Assembly (NCBI RefSeq): GCF_020907985.1
Contig: NZ_JAJJPA010000031.1
Coordinates: 1 to 64,000, forward strand
Length of the DNA: 64,000 nt
Direction of reading: 5' to 3'
DNA from: Kitasatospora humi
GTDB taxonomy: Bacteria; Actinomycetota; Actinomycetes; Streptomycetales; Streptomycetaceae
The notes under the pieces were generated by a model. That model was not told the DNA's origin and searched no databases. It saw only the letters and a program-made list of their open reading frames with translations. The translations under genes and the position numbers were made by a program. Below are positions 57,672 through 64,000 of this stretch, in pieces (within the stretch, counting starts at the first letter, position 1; every line of letters starts with the position of its first letter).

Positions 57672-58459
57672 TACCGTCAGAGCCCCATCGGCAACGAGCG
57701 ATCGCGGAGTCCTTCGGTGTGGACGCCGCCCGCTACGACCGCACCCGCCCCGACTACCCGGCGGCCATGGTGCGGCGGATCGTCGAAGCCAGCCCCGGCC
57801 CCCTGGTGCTGGACGTCGGCTGCGGCACCGGCACCGCGGCCCGCCAGTTCCGGGCGGCCGGCTGCACCGTGCTCGGCGTCGAACCCGACCCGCGGATGGC
57901 CGAGTTCGCGCGGCGCGACGGCCTGGCGGTCGAAGAGGCCGTCTTCGAGGCTTGGGAGCCGGCGGGCCGCGAGTTCGACGCCGTCGTCGCCGGGACGGCC
58001 TGGCACTGGGTGGATCCGGTGGCCGGGGCCGCGAAGGCGGCCCGAGTGCTGCGCCCGGGCGGCCGGTTGGCGGTGTTCTGGCACGCGTTCGCCCTGCCGG
58101 CGCAGTTGGCGCAGGCCGTCAGCCCGATCTACCGGAAGGTGGCGCCCGACCTGCCGTTCCCCGGGTCCGCCGCGCAGCCCCAGCAGCACTACCAGGCGCT
58201 CTGCACCAAGGCCGTCGACGGGATCAACCAGTCGGGCGCCTTCGACCCGCCCGAGCAGTGGCAGTTCGACTGGGAGCGCCGCTACACCCGTGACGAGTGG
58301 CTGGACCAACTGCCCACCCACGGCGTCCTCACCCGCCTCCCGGCTGAGCAGCTGGCCCCCGTGCTGGACGGCGTCGGCACCGCGATCGACGAGCTGGGCG
58401 GCTCCTTCACGGCGACCTACACCACCGTCGCGGTCACCGCCGCTCACCGCGCCCGGTAG
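57662..58459 (+). CDS. Class I SAM-dependent methyltransferase, TetR-controlled
   Basis: A 265-residue methyltransferase. FGVDAARYDRTRPDYPAAMVRRI is followed by SAM motif I VLDVGCGTGTAARQF (near 47-61), VLGVEPDPRMAEFARR and VLRPGGRLAVFWHAF. GTAWHWVDP is the substrate-side motif of this small-molecule group. The ATG at 57662 is used; an upstream in-frame ATG at 57623 would put the operator inside the gene and is unlikely. The start is probably leaderless. The 3' end overlaps the convergent response regulator gene by 16 bases. The pairing with a TetR gene suggests that it modifies or responds to a small molecule, perhaps a toxic one. Confidence 0.88.
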   Translation: MPTLPSEPHRQRAIAESFGVDAARYDRTRPDYPAAMVRRIVEASPGPLVLDVGCGTGTAARQFRAAGCTVLGVEPDPRMAEFARRDGLAVEEAVFEAWEPAGREFDAVVAGTAWHWVDPVAGAAKAARVLRPGGRLAVFWHAFALPAQLAQAVSPIYRKVAPDLPFPGSAAQPQQHYQALCTKAVDGINQSGAFDPPEQWQFDWERRYTRDEWLDQLPTHGVLTRLPAEQLAPVLDGVGTAIDELGGSFTATYTTVAVTAAHRAR

Positions 58460-59124
58460 CACAGCTCCGGTCGCCCGACCTGCCCGTAGCGCGGTTCCCG
58501 GACGGCCTGCCCGGTGTCCACCAGGTGTTCCAGGTAGCGGCGCGCGGTGATCCGGGAGACCCCGGCCGCCGCGCCCGCCGCCGCGGCCGTCAGGCTGGCG
58601 TCGGCCGCGCGCAGCACCCGGGCGACCGCGTCCAGGGTCTCGGCGCTCAGGCCCTTGGGGAGCGGGTTGCGCTCGGTGCTGCGCAGCTCGGCGAAGGCGC
58701 GGTCCACCTCGTCCTGTCCGGACGCCTCCCCGGCCCGGTCCAGCGAGGCGCGGTAGCGGGCGTAACGCTCCAGCCGCTCCTGGATGGCGGCCGCGCCGAA
58801 CGGCTTGAGCAGGTACTGCACCACACCGACCGCGACCGCCTGCCGCACGGTGGCCAGCTCGCGGGCGGAGGTGACGGCGATGATGTCCACCTCGTTCCCG
58901 GTGGCGCGCAGCCGCTGGCAGAGCTGGAGGCCGTGCCCGTCGGGCAGGTGCAGATCGAGCAGCACCAGGTCGACCCGGGTCCGCTCCAGGAACCGCAGCG
59001 CGTCCCGCGCCGAGTGCACCGTGCCCACCGCGCGGAAGCCGGGCGCCCGGTTCACGTAGAGCGTGTGCGCGTCCGCCGCGACCCGGTCGTCCTCCACCAC
59101 CAGGACCTCGATCATCCCGCTCAC
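58444..59124 (-). CDS. CitB/DcuR-type response regulator
   Basis: A 226-residue response regulator. The receiver domain (about 4-120) has the acidic pair EDD, the phosphorylated Asp in LVLLDLHLPDGHG (near 56), the Thr/Ser switch in AVTSAR and Lys in LLKPF. The C-terminal winged-helix domain (about 155-226: TLDAVARVLRAADASLTAAAAGAAAGVSRITARRYLEHL) is the CitB type. The GTG at 59124 overlaps the kinase stop (GTGA); an ATG three residues later is an alternative. With the kinase it forms a carboxylate-sensing pair, most likely controlling the divergent dctA gene. Confidence 0.92.
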   Translation of the reverse strand: MSGMIEVLVVEDDRVAADAHTLYVNRAPGFRAVGTVHSARDALRFLERTRVDLVLLDLHLPDGHGLQLCQRLRATGNEVDIIAVTSARELATVRQAVAVGVVQYLLKPFGAAAIQERLERYARYRASLDRAGEASGQDEVDRAFAELRSTERNPLPKGLSAETLDAVARVLRAADASLTAAAAGAAAGVSRITARRYLEHLVDTGQAVREPRYGQVGRPELCYRAR

Positions 59125-60749
59125 CCCGCCACCACGGCCCGGCAGAGCGGCAGCCGCACGGTCAGCACCGCGCCGCGCTCCCGGCCGACCTCGACGGTGC
59201 CGCCGTTGCGCCGGGCCGCCTGGGCGACCAGGGCCAGGCCGAGGCCGCGCCCGGTCCGCTGCTTGGTGGACCAGCCCCGCCGGAAGACCTCGCCGACCGC
59301 GTCCGGGGCGATCCCGGGCCCGGTGTCCGCGACCCGCAGCAGCAGTTCCCCGTCCTGGGCACGGGCGGTGACCACCACCTCGGGTGCGGCGCCGTCGCCT
59401 CCCGCGCCCTCGATGGCGGCGTCCAGGGCGTTGTCGATCAGATTGCCGAGGATGGTCACCAGGTCGCGGGCCGGCAGCCCGGGCGGCAGCACGCCGTCAT
59501 CGATCCGGCTGTCCCCAGTCAACCGGAACTCCACGCCGCTCTCGGCCGCTTGAGCGGCCTTGCCCAACAGCAGCGCGGAGAGCACGGGTTCAGCGACCGC
59601 GGCCACCACCTGGTCGGTGAGCCGCTGGGCGAGCGCGAGTTCGGTGGTGGCGAACTCCACGGCCTCGCGGTGGCGGCCCAGTTCGACCAGTGACACCACG
59701 GTGTGGAGCCGGTTGGCGGCCTCGTGCGCCTGGGCACCGAGGGCCTCACCGAAGCCGCGCACGGTGTCCAGTTCACCGACCAGCGCCTGGAGTTCGGTGT
59801 GGTCCCGCAGGGTGACCACAGTACCGAGCGCAGCCCGGTCGCCGATCGCCGAAGTGTTGACCACCACCACTCGGTCCTGGGTCAGGTGCACCTCGTCGTG
59901 CACCTGCCCGGGCCCCAGTACCGCGTCCACCAGCGACTGCGGCAGCCCGAGGGAGCCGAACTCCACTCCGGCGTCAGCACTCTGACAACCCAGCAGCTCA
60001 CGGGCCGCGTCGTTGCAGAGCACCACCCGCCCGGCCGGGTCCAGCAGGATCAGCCCCTCGCGCACCGAGTGCAGGGTGGCCTGGTGGTACTCGTAGAGGT
60101 GGCTGAGCTCAGCGGCGCCCATGCCGTGGGTGTGCCGGCGCAGCCTGGCGTTGGTGAGGTAGGTGCCGGCGCCGCCGACCAGCAGTGCGCCGCCCGCGAC
60201 GCCGACCAGGGCCAGCAGCGGCCCCTGGAGCCGGTGGCTGATCTGCTGCACCGTGATGCCGGCGCTGACCAGCGCGACGACCCGCCCCTGGTCGTCCAGC
60301 ACCGGAGTGACCGCCCGCACCGAGGGGCCCAGCGTGCCGGTGTAGGTCTCGGTGAAGGTCTGGCCGCGCAGCGCCGGGCCGATGGAGCCCAGGAAGGGCT
60401 TGCCGATCTGGGCCGGGTCGCGGTGCGCCCAGCGGATGCCGTGGGTGTCCATCACCGTCACGAAGTCCACGCCGGTGTCGCCCTGCACCCGCTCCGCGTA
60501 GGGCTCCAGCACGGCCGTCGGGTCCGGACCGAGCACCGCCTGGCGGACCGAGGGGGCGTCCGCGACCGAGCGGGCCACGGCGGTGGCCTGCCGGCGCGCG
60601 GTCTCCCGTGCCTGGTCCGCGGTGGCCAGGTAGGCCAGCAGCGCACCGCCGGCCACCACCACCGCGACGATCACCACCTGCACCGCGAACAGCTGCCCGG
60701 CCAGGCTGCGCAGCACCCGGCGCGGTGCGGACGAGAGACGAACAGGCAT
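59121..60749 (-). CDS. CitA/DcuS-type sensor histidine kinase
   Basis: A 542-residue membrane sensor kinase. One helix at about 17-40 precedes an extracytoplasmic Cache (PDC) domain (about 41-170: DTGVDFVTVMDTHGIRWAHRDPAQIGKPF and PVLDDQGRVVALVSAGITV), which in CitA/DcuS binds di- or tricarboxylates. A second helix (about 178-200) leads to a PAS domain (about 220-320), the H-box LGAQAHEAANRLHTVVSLVELG and an HATPase domain (ILGNLIDNALDAAIE, VADTGPGIAPD, GRGLGLALV). The ATG at 60749 is the first good start before the first helix. It is divergent from dctA across 128 bases. Confidence 0.92.
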   Translation of the reverse strand: MPVRLSSAPRRVLRSLAGQLFAVQVVIVAVVVAGGALLAYLATADQARETARRQATAVARSVADAPSVRQAVLGPDPTAVLEPYAERVQGDTGVDFVTVMDTHGIRWAHRDPAQIGKPFLGSIGPALRGQTFTETYTGTLGPSVRAVTPVLDDQGRVVALVSAGITVQQISHRLQGPLLALVGVAGGALLVGGAGTYLTNARLRRHTHGMGAAELSHLYEYHQATLHSVREGLILLDPAGRVVLCNDAARELLGCQSADAGVEFGSLGLPQSLVDAVLGPGQVHDEVHLTQDRVVVVNTSAIGDRAALGTVVTLRDHTELQALVGELDTVRGFGEALGAQAHEAANRLHTVVSLVELGRHREAVEFATTELALAQRLTDQVVAAVAEPVLSALLLGKAAQAAESGVEFRLTGDSRIDDGVLPPGLPARDLVTILGNLIDNALDAAIEGAGGDGAAPEVVVTARAQDGELLLRVADTGPGIAPDAVGEVFRRGWSTKQRTGRGLGLALVAQAARRNGGTVEVGRERGAVLTVRLPLCRAVVAG

Positions 60750-60877
60750 GTCGGACAGTGTGCCGCACCGGGTGTGAACTCTATGAACGCAAGGGTGACG
60801 GGCATCACCGTGACCCCGATAGTCAGAGCACCCCCACTCCCAAGGGCGATCCCCCACCCAGGCAAAGGAGCCGACCC

Positions 60878-62254
60878 ATGTCCGCCTCTCCCACCGCCGT
60901 CGGCAGACCGGCCGGACGCGGCGACCGCACCCGGTACCTGTATCCGGCGGTGCTCGCCGCCGTGGTGCTCGGCGTGGTGCTGGGCTTCGCCGCGCCCGGT
61001 TTCGCGGTGCAGCTGAAGCCGGTCGGCACCGGGTTCGTCAACCTGATCAAGATGATGATCAGCCCGGTGATCTTCTGCACCATCGTGCTGGGGGTCGGCT
61101 CGGTCAGCAAGGCCGCCAAGGTGGGCAAGGTCGGCGGCCTGGCGCTCGGCTACTTCCTGATCACCTCGACGGTCGCGCTGGCGCTCGGCCTGCTGGTCGG
61201 CAACCTGCTGGAACCGGGCTCCGGCCTGCACCTCACCCAGGCCCTCGCCAAGGCCGGGCACACCCAGGCCGCGCAGGGCGCCACCCACACCACCGACTTC
61301 CTGCTGGGCATCGTCCCGACCACCCTGGTCTCCGCCCTGACCGAGGGCCAGGTGCTGCAGACCCTGCTGGTGGCGCTGCTCACCGGCTTCGCCCTGCAGG
61401 CGATGGGGCCGACCGGCGCCCCGGTGCTGCGCGGCATCGAGCACCTGCAGCGGCTGGTCTTCAGGATCATGTCGATGATCATGTGGGTGGCCCCGGTGGG
61501 CGCCTTCGGGGCGATGGCCGCTCTGGTCGGGGCGACCGGTGTGGCCGCTCTGAAGAGCTTCGCGGTGATCATGGTCGGCTTCTACCTCACCTGCCTCGTC
61601 TTCGTGGTCGTGGTGCTCGGCCTGCTGCTGCGCCTGGTGGCCGGCATCAACGTGCTGGCCCTGCTGCGCTACCTGGGACGGGAGTTCCTGCTGATCCTCT
61701 CCACCTCGTCCTCGGAGAGTGCGCTGCCGCGCCTGATCGCCAAGCTGGAGCACCTGGGCGTGAGCCGCCCGGTGGTCGGCATCACCGTCCCGACCGGCTA
61801 CAGCTTCAACCTGGACGGCACCGCGATCTACCTCACCATGGCCTCGATCTTCATCTCGCAGGCGATGGACAAGCCGCTCCCGCTCGGCCAGCAGGTCTCG
61901 CTGCTGGTGTTCATGGTGATCGCCGGCAAGGGCGCGGCGGGCGTCACCGGGGCGGGCCTGGCCACGCTGGCCGGCGGCCTCCAGTCGCACCGGCCCGAGC
62001 TGGTCGACGGCGTCGGCCTGATCGTCGGCATCGACCGCTTCATGTCCGAGGCCCGCGCCCTGACCAACTTCGCCGGCAACGCGGTCGCCGCCGTGCTGAT
62101 CGGGCACTGGACCGAGGAGCTCGACCACGGCCGGGCCCGCCTGGTGCTCCGCGGCGACCTGCCGTTCGACGAGACCGCGCTCGCCGACACCACCGCCGCC
62201 GGTGCGGAGCTGCCGCCGCAGGGCGGCGCGGCACCGGAGCTCGCCAACGCCTGA
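60878..62254 (+). CDS. dctA: C4-dicarboxylate:cation symporter DctA
   Basis: A 458-residue DAACS-family symporter. The family signatures SSSESALPRLIAKLEHLG and GYSFNLDGTAIYLTMASIF are present, as are MMISPVIFCTIVLGVGSV and the last-helix region FMSEARALTNFAGNAVAAVLI. It imports succinate, malate, fumarate or aspartate with H+ or Na+. An AAAGGAG ribosome site precedes the ATG at 60878. The divergent CitA/CitB-type pair is its likely regulator. A GGTGA-N6-TCACC repeat (60794-60809) in the shared intergenic region could be the response-regulator site. A 15-bp terminator hairpin follows. Confidence 0.93.
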   Translation: MSASPTAVGRPAGRGDRTRYLYPAVLAAVVLGVVLGFAAPGFAVQLKPVGTGFVNLIKMMISPVIFCTIVLGVGSVSKAAKVGKVGGLALGYFLITSTVALALGLLVGNLLEPGSGLHLTQALAKAGHTQAAQGATHTTDFLLGIVPTTLVSALTEGQVLQTLLVALLTGFALQAMGPTGAPVLRGIEHLQRLVFRIMSMIMWVAPVGAFGAMAALVGATGVAALKSFAVIMVGFYLTCLVFVVVVLGLLLRLVAGINVLALLRYLGREFLLILSTSSSESALPRLIAKLEHLGVSRPVVGITVPTGYSFNLDGTAIYLTMASIFISQAMDKPLPLGQQVSLLVFMVIAGKGAAGVTGAGLATLAGGLQSHRPELVDGVGLIVGIDRFMSEARALTNFAGNAVAAVLIGHWTEELDHGRARLVLRGDLPFDETALADTTAAGAELPPQGGAAPELANA

Positions 62255-62270
62255 GCCTGCACCGGCTCGC

Positions 62271-62305
62271 CGGGCCCGCACCGCAGCACGTGCGGTGCGG
62301 GCCCG
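62271..62305 (+). terminator. Strong terminator after dctA
   Basis: CGGGCCCGCACCGCA (62271-62285) and TGCGGTGCGGGCCCG (62291-62305) form a perfect 15-bp stem with a 5-base loop, 17 bases after the dctA stop. Confidence 0.9.
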
Positions 62306-62337
62306 CTGTTGTCGGTGCGGCGGCCTAGCCTGGGCTC

Positions 62338-62778
62338 ATGGCTGCTCTCCCGCCCGCCCGCCACCTGCTGCGGGCCAAGGACCTCGCCGACGCCAGGTAC
62401 GCCGAGCCGCTCACGGTGGCCGATCTGGCGGCGGCGGCCGGCCTGTCGCGGGCGCACTTCAGCCGGTCGTTCCGGCAGGCCTTCGGCGAGCCACCGCACG
62501 TCTACCTGCTCACCAGACGCCTGGAGCGGGCCGCCAGCCTGCTGCGCACCACCGACCGCTCGATCGCCCAGATCTGCTTCGCCGTGGGCCTGAACAGCCT
62601 GGGCTCGTTCACCACCAGCTTCACCAGGATGTACGGGCGCTCCCCGGCCGCCTACCGCGCCGCCTACCCGCCCGCCGCCGACTACGCCCTGGTCCCCGCG
62701 TGCGTGCTGCGCGCATACGGCCGCCCGCAACACCGCACGTTTCGAGAAGACCGCACCGAGGGCCCGGCCATAGGTTGA
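62338..62778 (+). CDS. Short AraC-family regulator (DNA-binding domain only)
   Basis: A 146-residue AraC-family protein made of the two helix-turn-helix motifs and little else: LTVADLAAAAGLSRAHFSRSFRQAFGEPPHVYLLTRRLERAASLL and SIAQICFAVGLNSLGSFTTSFTRMYGRSPAAYR. There is no N-terminal effector domain, so it must sense through another protein or be constitutive. It is 70 bases upstream of a VOC-family gene on the same strand, a pairing common in actinomycetes, and probably activates it. The ATG at 62338 is the only start near the domain. Confidence 0.92.
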   Translation: MAALPPARHLLRAKDLADARYAEPLTVADLAAAAGLSRAHFSRSFRQAFGEPPHVYLLTRRLERAASLLRTTDRSIAQICFAVGLNSLGSFTTSFTRMYGRSPAAYRAAYPPAADYALVPACVLRAYGRPQHRTFREDRTEGPAIG

Positions 62779-62848
62779 CGGTATGCCGTCCGGGCGGTGC
62801 GGAACCCCGACCACCCGGACGAATCCCTAGGAAAGGTGGAGAGGACCC

Positions 62849-63280
62849 ATGACCATCACGATTGCCACCGCCCAGCTGTGGGTGCACGACCAGGAGGTCG
62901 CCCTGGAGTTCTGGACGAAGAAGGTGGGCTTCGAGGTCCGCGCCGACGTCACGCTGCCCGAGCTCGGGAACTTCCGCTGGCTCACCGTCGGACCGGCCGG
63001 CCAGGATGACATCTCGATCTGCCTGATGGCCGTGCCCGGCCAGCCGATCATGGACGACCAGACCCGCGAGCAGGTGCTCGACGTGGTCGGCAAGGGCTTC
63101 GCCAACGCGGTCTTCCTGAGCACCGACGACTGCGACGCCGCCTATGCCGAACTCTCCGCCCGAGGTGTCGAGTTCGTCGACAAGCCGGAGGACCGTCCGT
63201 ACGGTCGGGACTGCGGGTTCCGGGATCCGTCGGGCAACCAGGTCCGGCTGACCCAGCTGGCCGAACTGCCCAACCAGTAG
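62849..63280 (+). CDS. VOC (glyoxalase/bleomycin-resistance fold) protein
   Basis: A 143-residue vicinal-oxygen-chelate protein of two beta-alpha-beta-beta-beta modules: ATAQLWVHDQEVALEFWTKKVGFEVRAD and NAVFLSTDDCDAAYAELSARGVEFVDKPEDRPYGRDCGFRDPSGNQVRLTQ. An AAAGGTGGAGAGG ribosome region precedes the ATG. Members bind or detoxify small molecules, including thiol conjugates and antibiotics; the metal ligands expected for a glyoxalase are not all obvious. It follows the short AraC regulator. An imperfect hairpin ends the transcript. Confidence 0.9.
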   Translation: MTITIATAQLWVHDQEVALEFWTKKVGFEVRADVTLPELGNFRWLTVGPAGQDDISICLMAVPGQPIMDDQTREQVLDVVGKGFANAVFLSTDDCDAAYAELSARGVEFVDKPEDRPYGRDCGFRDPSGNQVRLTQLAELPNQ

Positions 63281-63289
63281 GGCCGCGCA

Positions 63290-63329
63290 CCGGATTCGCC
63301 GGGAGGTGGGACGACTTCCGGCGAACCGG
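63290..63329. terminator. Hairpin between convergent VOC and SDR genes
   Basis: CCGGATTCGCCGG (63290-63302) pairs with CCGGCGAACCGG (63318-63329), a 12-bp stem with one bulged A and a 15-base loop, located 10 bases after the VOC stop and 3 bases from the SDR stop. Confidence 0.6.
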
Positions 63330-63331
63330 CG

Positions 63332-63994
63332 TCAGCCGACGGCCGCTTGACGCGCCGCCTCGGCCACCGGCACCGTGCCGCCGATCAGCTCCAGGGTCCG
63401 TCCGGCCGTGCCCGGCTCGTCCAGCAGCGCGACCAGCACCGCGGCGACGTCGTCACGCGGCACCGAGCCCCGTCCGGTCCGCTCGGCGAGCGCCACCCGG
63501 CCGGTGCCTGGCTCGTCGGTCAGCGCGCCGGGGCGCAGGATGGTCCAGGCCAGGCGCGCGCGGGCCCGCACGTCGTCGTCCGCCGCGCCCTTGGCCCGCA
63601 GGTAGGCGCCGAAGACCGGATCGGCACCGTCCGGCGCGTCCGCATCGGCACCCATCGAGGAGACCACCAGGAAGCGCCGCACCCCGGCGGCCTCGGCGGC
63701 CTCCGCGAACAGGGCGCAGGCGCCCCGGTCCACCGTGTCCTTGCGGGCCACCCCGCTGCCCGGGCCGGCACCGGCGGCGAACACCGCCGCGTCCGCCCCG
63801 CGCAGGATTCCCGCGACCTCGTCGACCGTGGCCGCCTCCAGGTCGCAGAGCACCGGCTCGGCGCCCGCCGCCACCAAGTCCGCGGCCTGCTCGGGCTTGC
63901 GAACGATCCCAGCGACCGCGTCACCCCGCGCGCTCAGCAGCCGCTCCAGGCGCCGCGCGATCTGACCGTGTCCACCCGCGATGACAATGCGCAT
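63332..63994 (-). CDS. Atypical SDR / NAD(P)-binding protein
   Basis: A 220-residue Rossmann-fold protein of the atypical short-chain dehydrogenase class (NmrA-like, SDR_a5 type). The dinucleotide loop is IVIAGGHGQIARRLERLL (GGxGxI), followed by ILRGADAAVFAAGAGPGSG, FLVVSSMGADAD and the late segment WTILRPGALTDEPGTGRV. YLRAKGAADDDVRA has the Lys but not the YxxxK tyrosine of classic SDRs, as usual in this class. It may be a redox sensor or a flavin/biliverdin-type reductase. It is complete within the window, the ATG being at 63994. Confidence 0.9.
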   Translation of the reverse strand: MRIVIAGGHGQIARRLERLLSARGDAVAGIVRKPEQAADLVAAGAEPVLCDLEAATVDEVAGILRGADAAVFAAGAGPGSGVARKDTVDRGACALFAEAAEAAGVRRFLVVSSMGADADAPDGADPVFGAYLRAKGAADDDVRARARLAWTILRPGALTDEPGTGRVALAERTGRGSVPRDDVAAVLVALLDEPGTAGRTLELIGGTVPVAEAARQAAVG

Positions 63995-64000
63995 GGATCG

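Noticed and set aside
1..64000. tRNA, rRNA, insertion sequences, prophage or conjugative genes
   Set aside because: No transposase, integrase, tRNA-like cloverleaf or terminal repeats were recognised in the intergenic regions.

Overview
The window is high-GC DNA with dense codon-biased genes, many GTG starts and ATGA/GTGA stop-start overlaps. Families typical of Streptomyces-like actinomycetes recur (SpoIIE-type phosphatases, orphan HATPase anti-sigma proteins, secreted glycosidases, CitA/CitB with DctA). It most probably comes from a Streptomyces or Kitasatospora chromosome. I see no rRNA, tRNA, CRISPR array, insertion sequence or phage module.

Layout. 1-7 kb: a 5'-truncated PAS/GAF/SpoIIE phosphatase converges on a minus-strand run of a lipoprotein, a LivK-like binding protein, a ferritin-like protein and an MMPL exporter. 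7-10.7 kb: a divergent branched-chain-amino-acid-type ABC importer with a fused LivH-LivM permease and two ATPases whose defects are complementary. 10.9-20.7 kb: a secreted serine hydrolase, a methyltransferase, an acyltransferase/glycosyltransferase/hydrolase trio, an APH-like kinase behind an XRE-TPR regulator, an anti-sigma-type HATPase, and an AhpD-like protein behind a textbook ECF41 promoter.

20.7-35.4 kb is a glycan utilisation locus. On the minus strand lie a sugar-binding protein, two permeases, a GH5 enzyme and a GH38 alpha-mannosidase. On the plus strand lie the LacI regulator, a secreted GH18 enzyme, a second 1401-residue GH38 enzyme and a small unknown protein. Matching LacI-type operators sit at the importer promoter and at the GH18 promoter. 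The enzyme set (GH18 + GH38 + GH38 + GH5 + importer) is what release, uptake and trimming of high-mannose N-glycans would need.

35.4-39.1 kb: msrA and the NAD(P) transhydrogenase pntA-pntB. 39.4-46.1 kb is the most interesting part: a five-gene minus-strand operon of an MFS exporter, a class V aminotransferase-fold PLP enzyme, a 31-codon acidic peptide ending in DCWTCLVDDAA (found by eye, with a strong ribosome site), a large internally duplicated TPR protein and an M17 aminopeptidase. A 14-bp hairpin follows the peptide gene. I read this as a candidate ribosomally made, modified peptide (RiPP) cluster of a type I cannot assign to a known class.

46.2-57 kb: an AIM24 protein, a HIT hydrolase, an AI-2E-family membrane protein, a GH8/GH2 pair that fits chitosan breakdown, a second SpoIIE phosphatase and a secreted beta-helix protein. 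57-64 kb: a TetR/methyltransferase pair sharing a nested 41-bp operator, the CitB/CitA two-component pair divergent from dctA, an AraC protein with a VOC protein, and an atypical SDR.

A recurring oddity is that three minus-strand genes (GH5, msrA, M17 peptidase) carry tandem duplications spanning the stop codon, with unit lengths of 17, 20 and 59 bp, all equal to 2 modulo 3.
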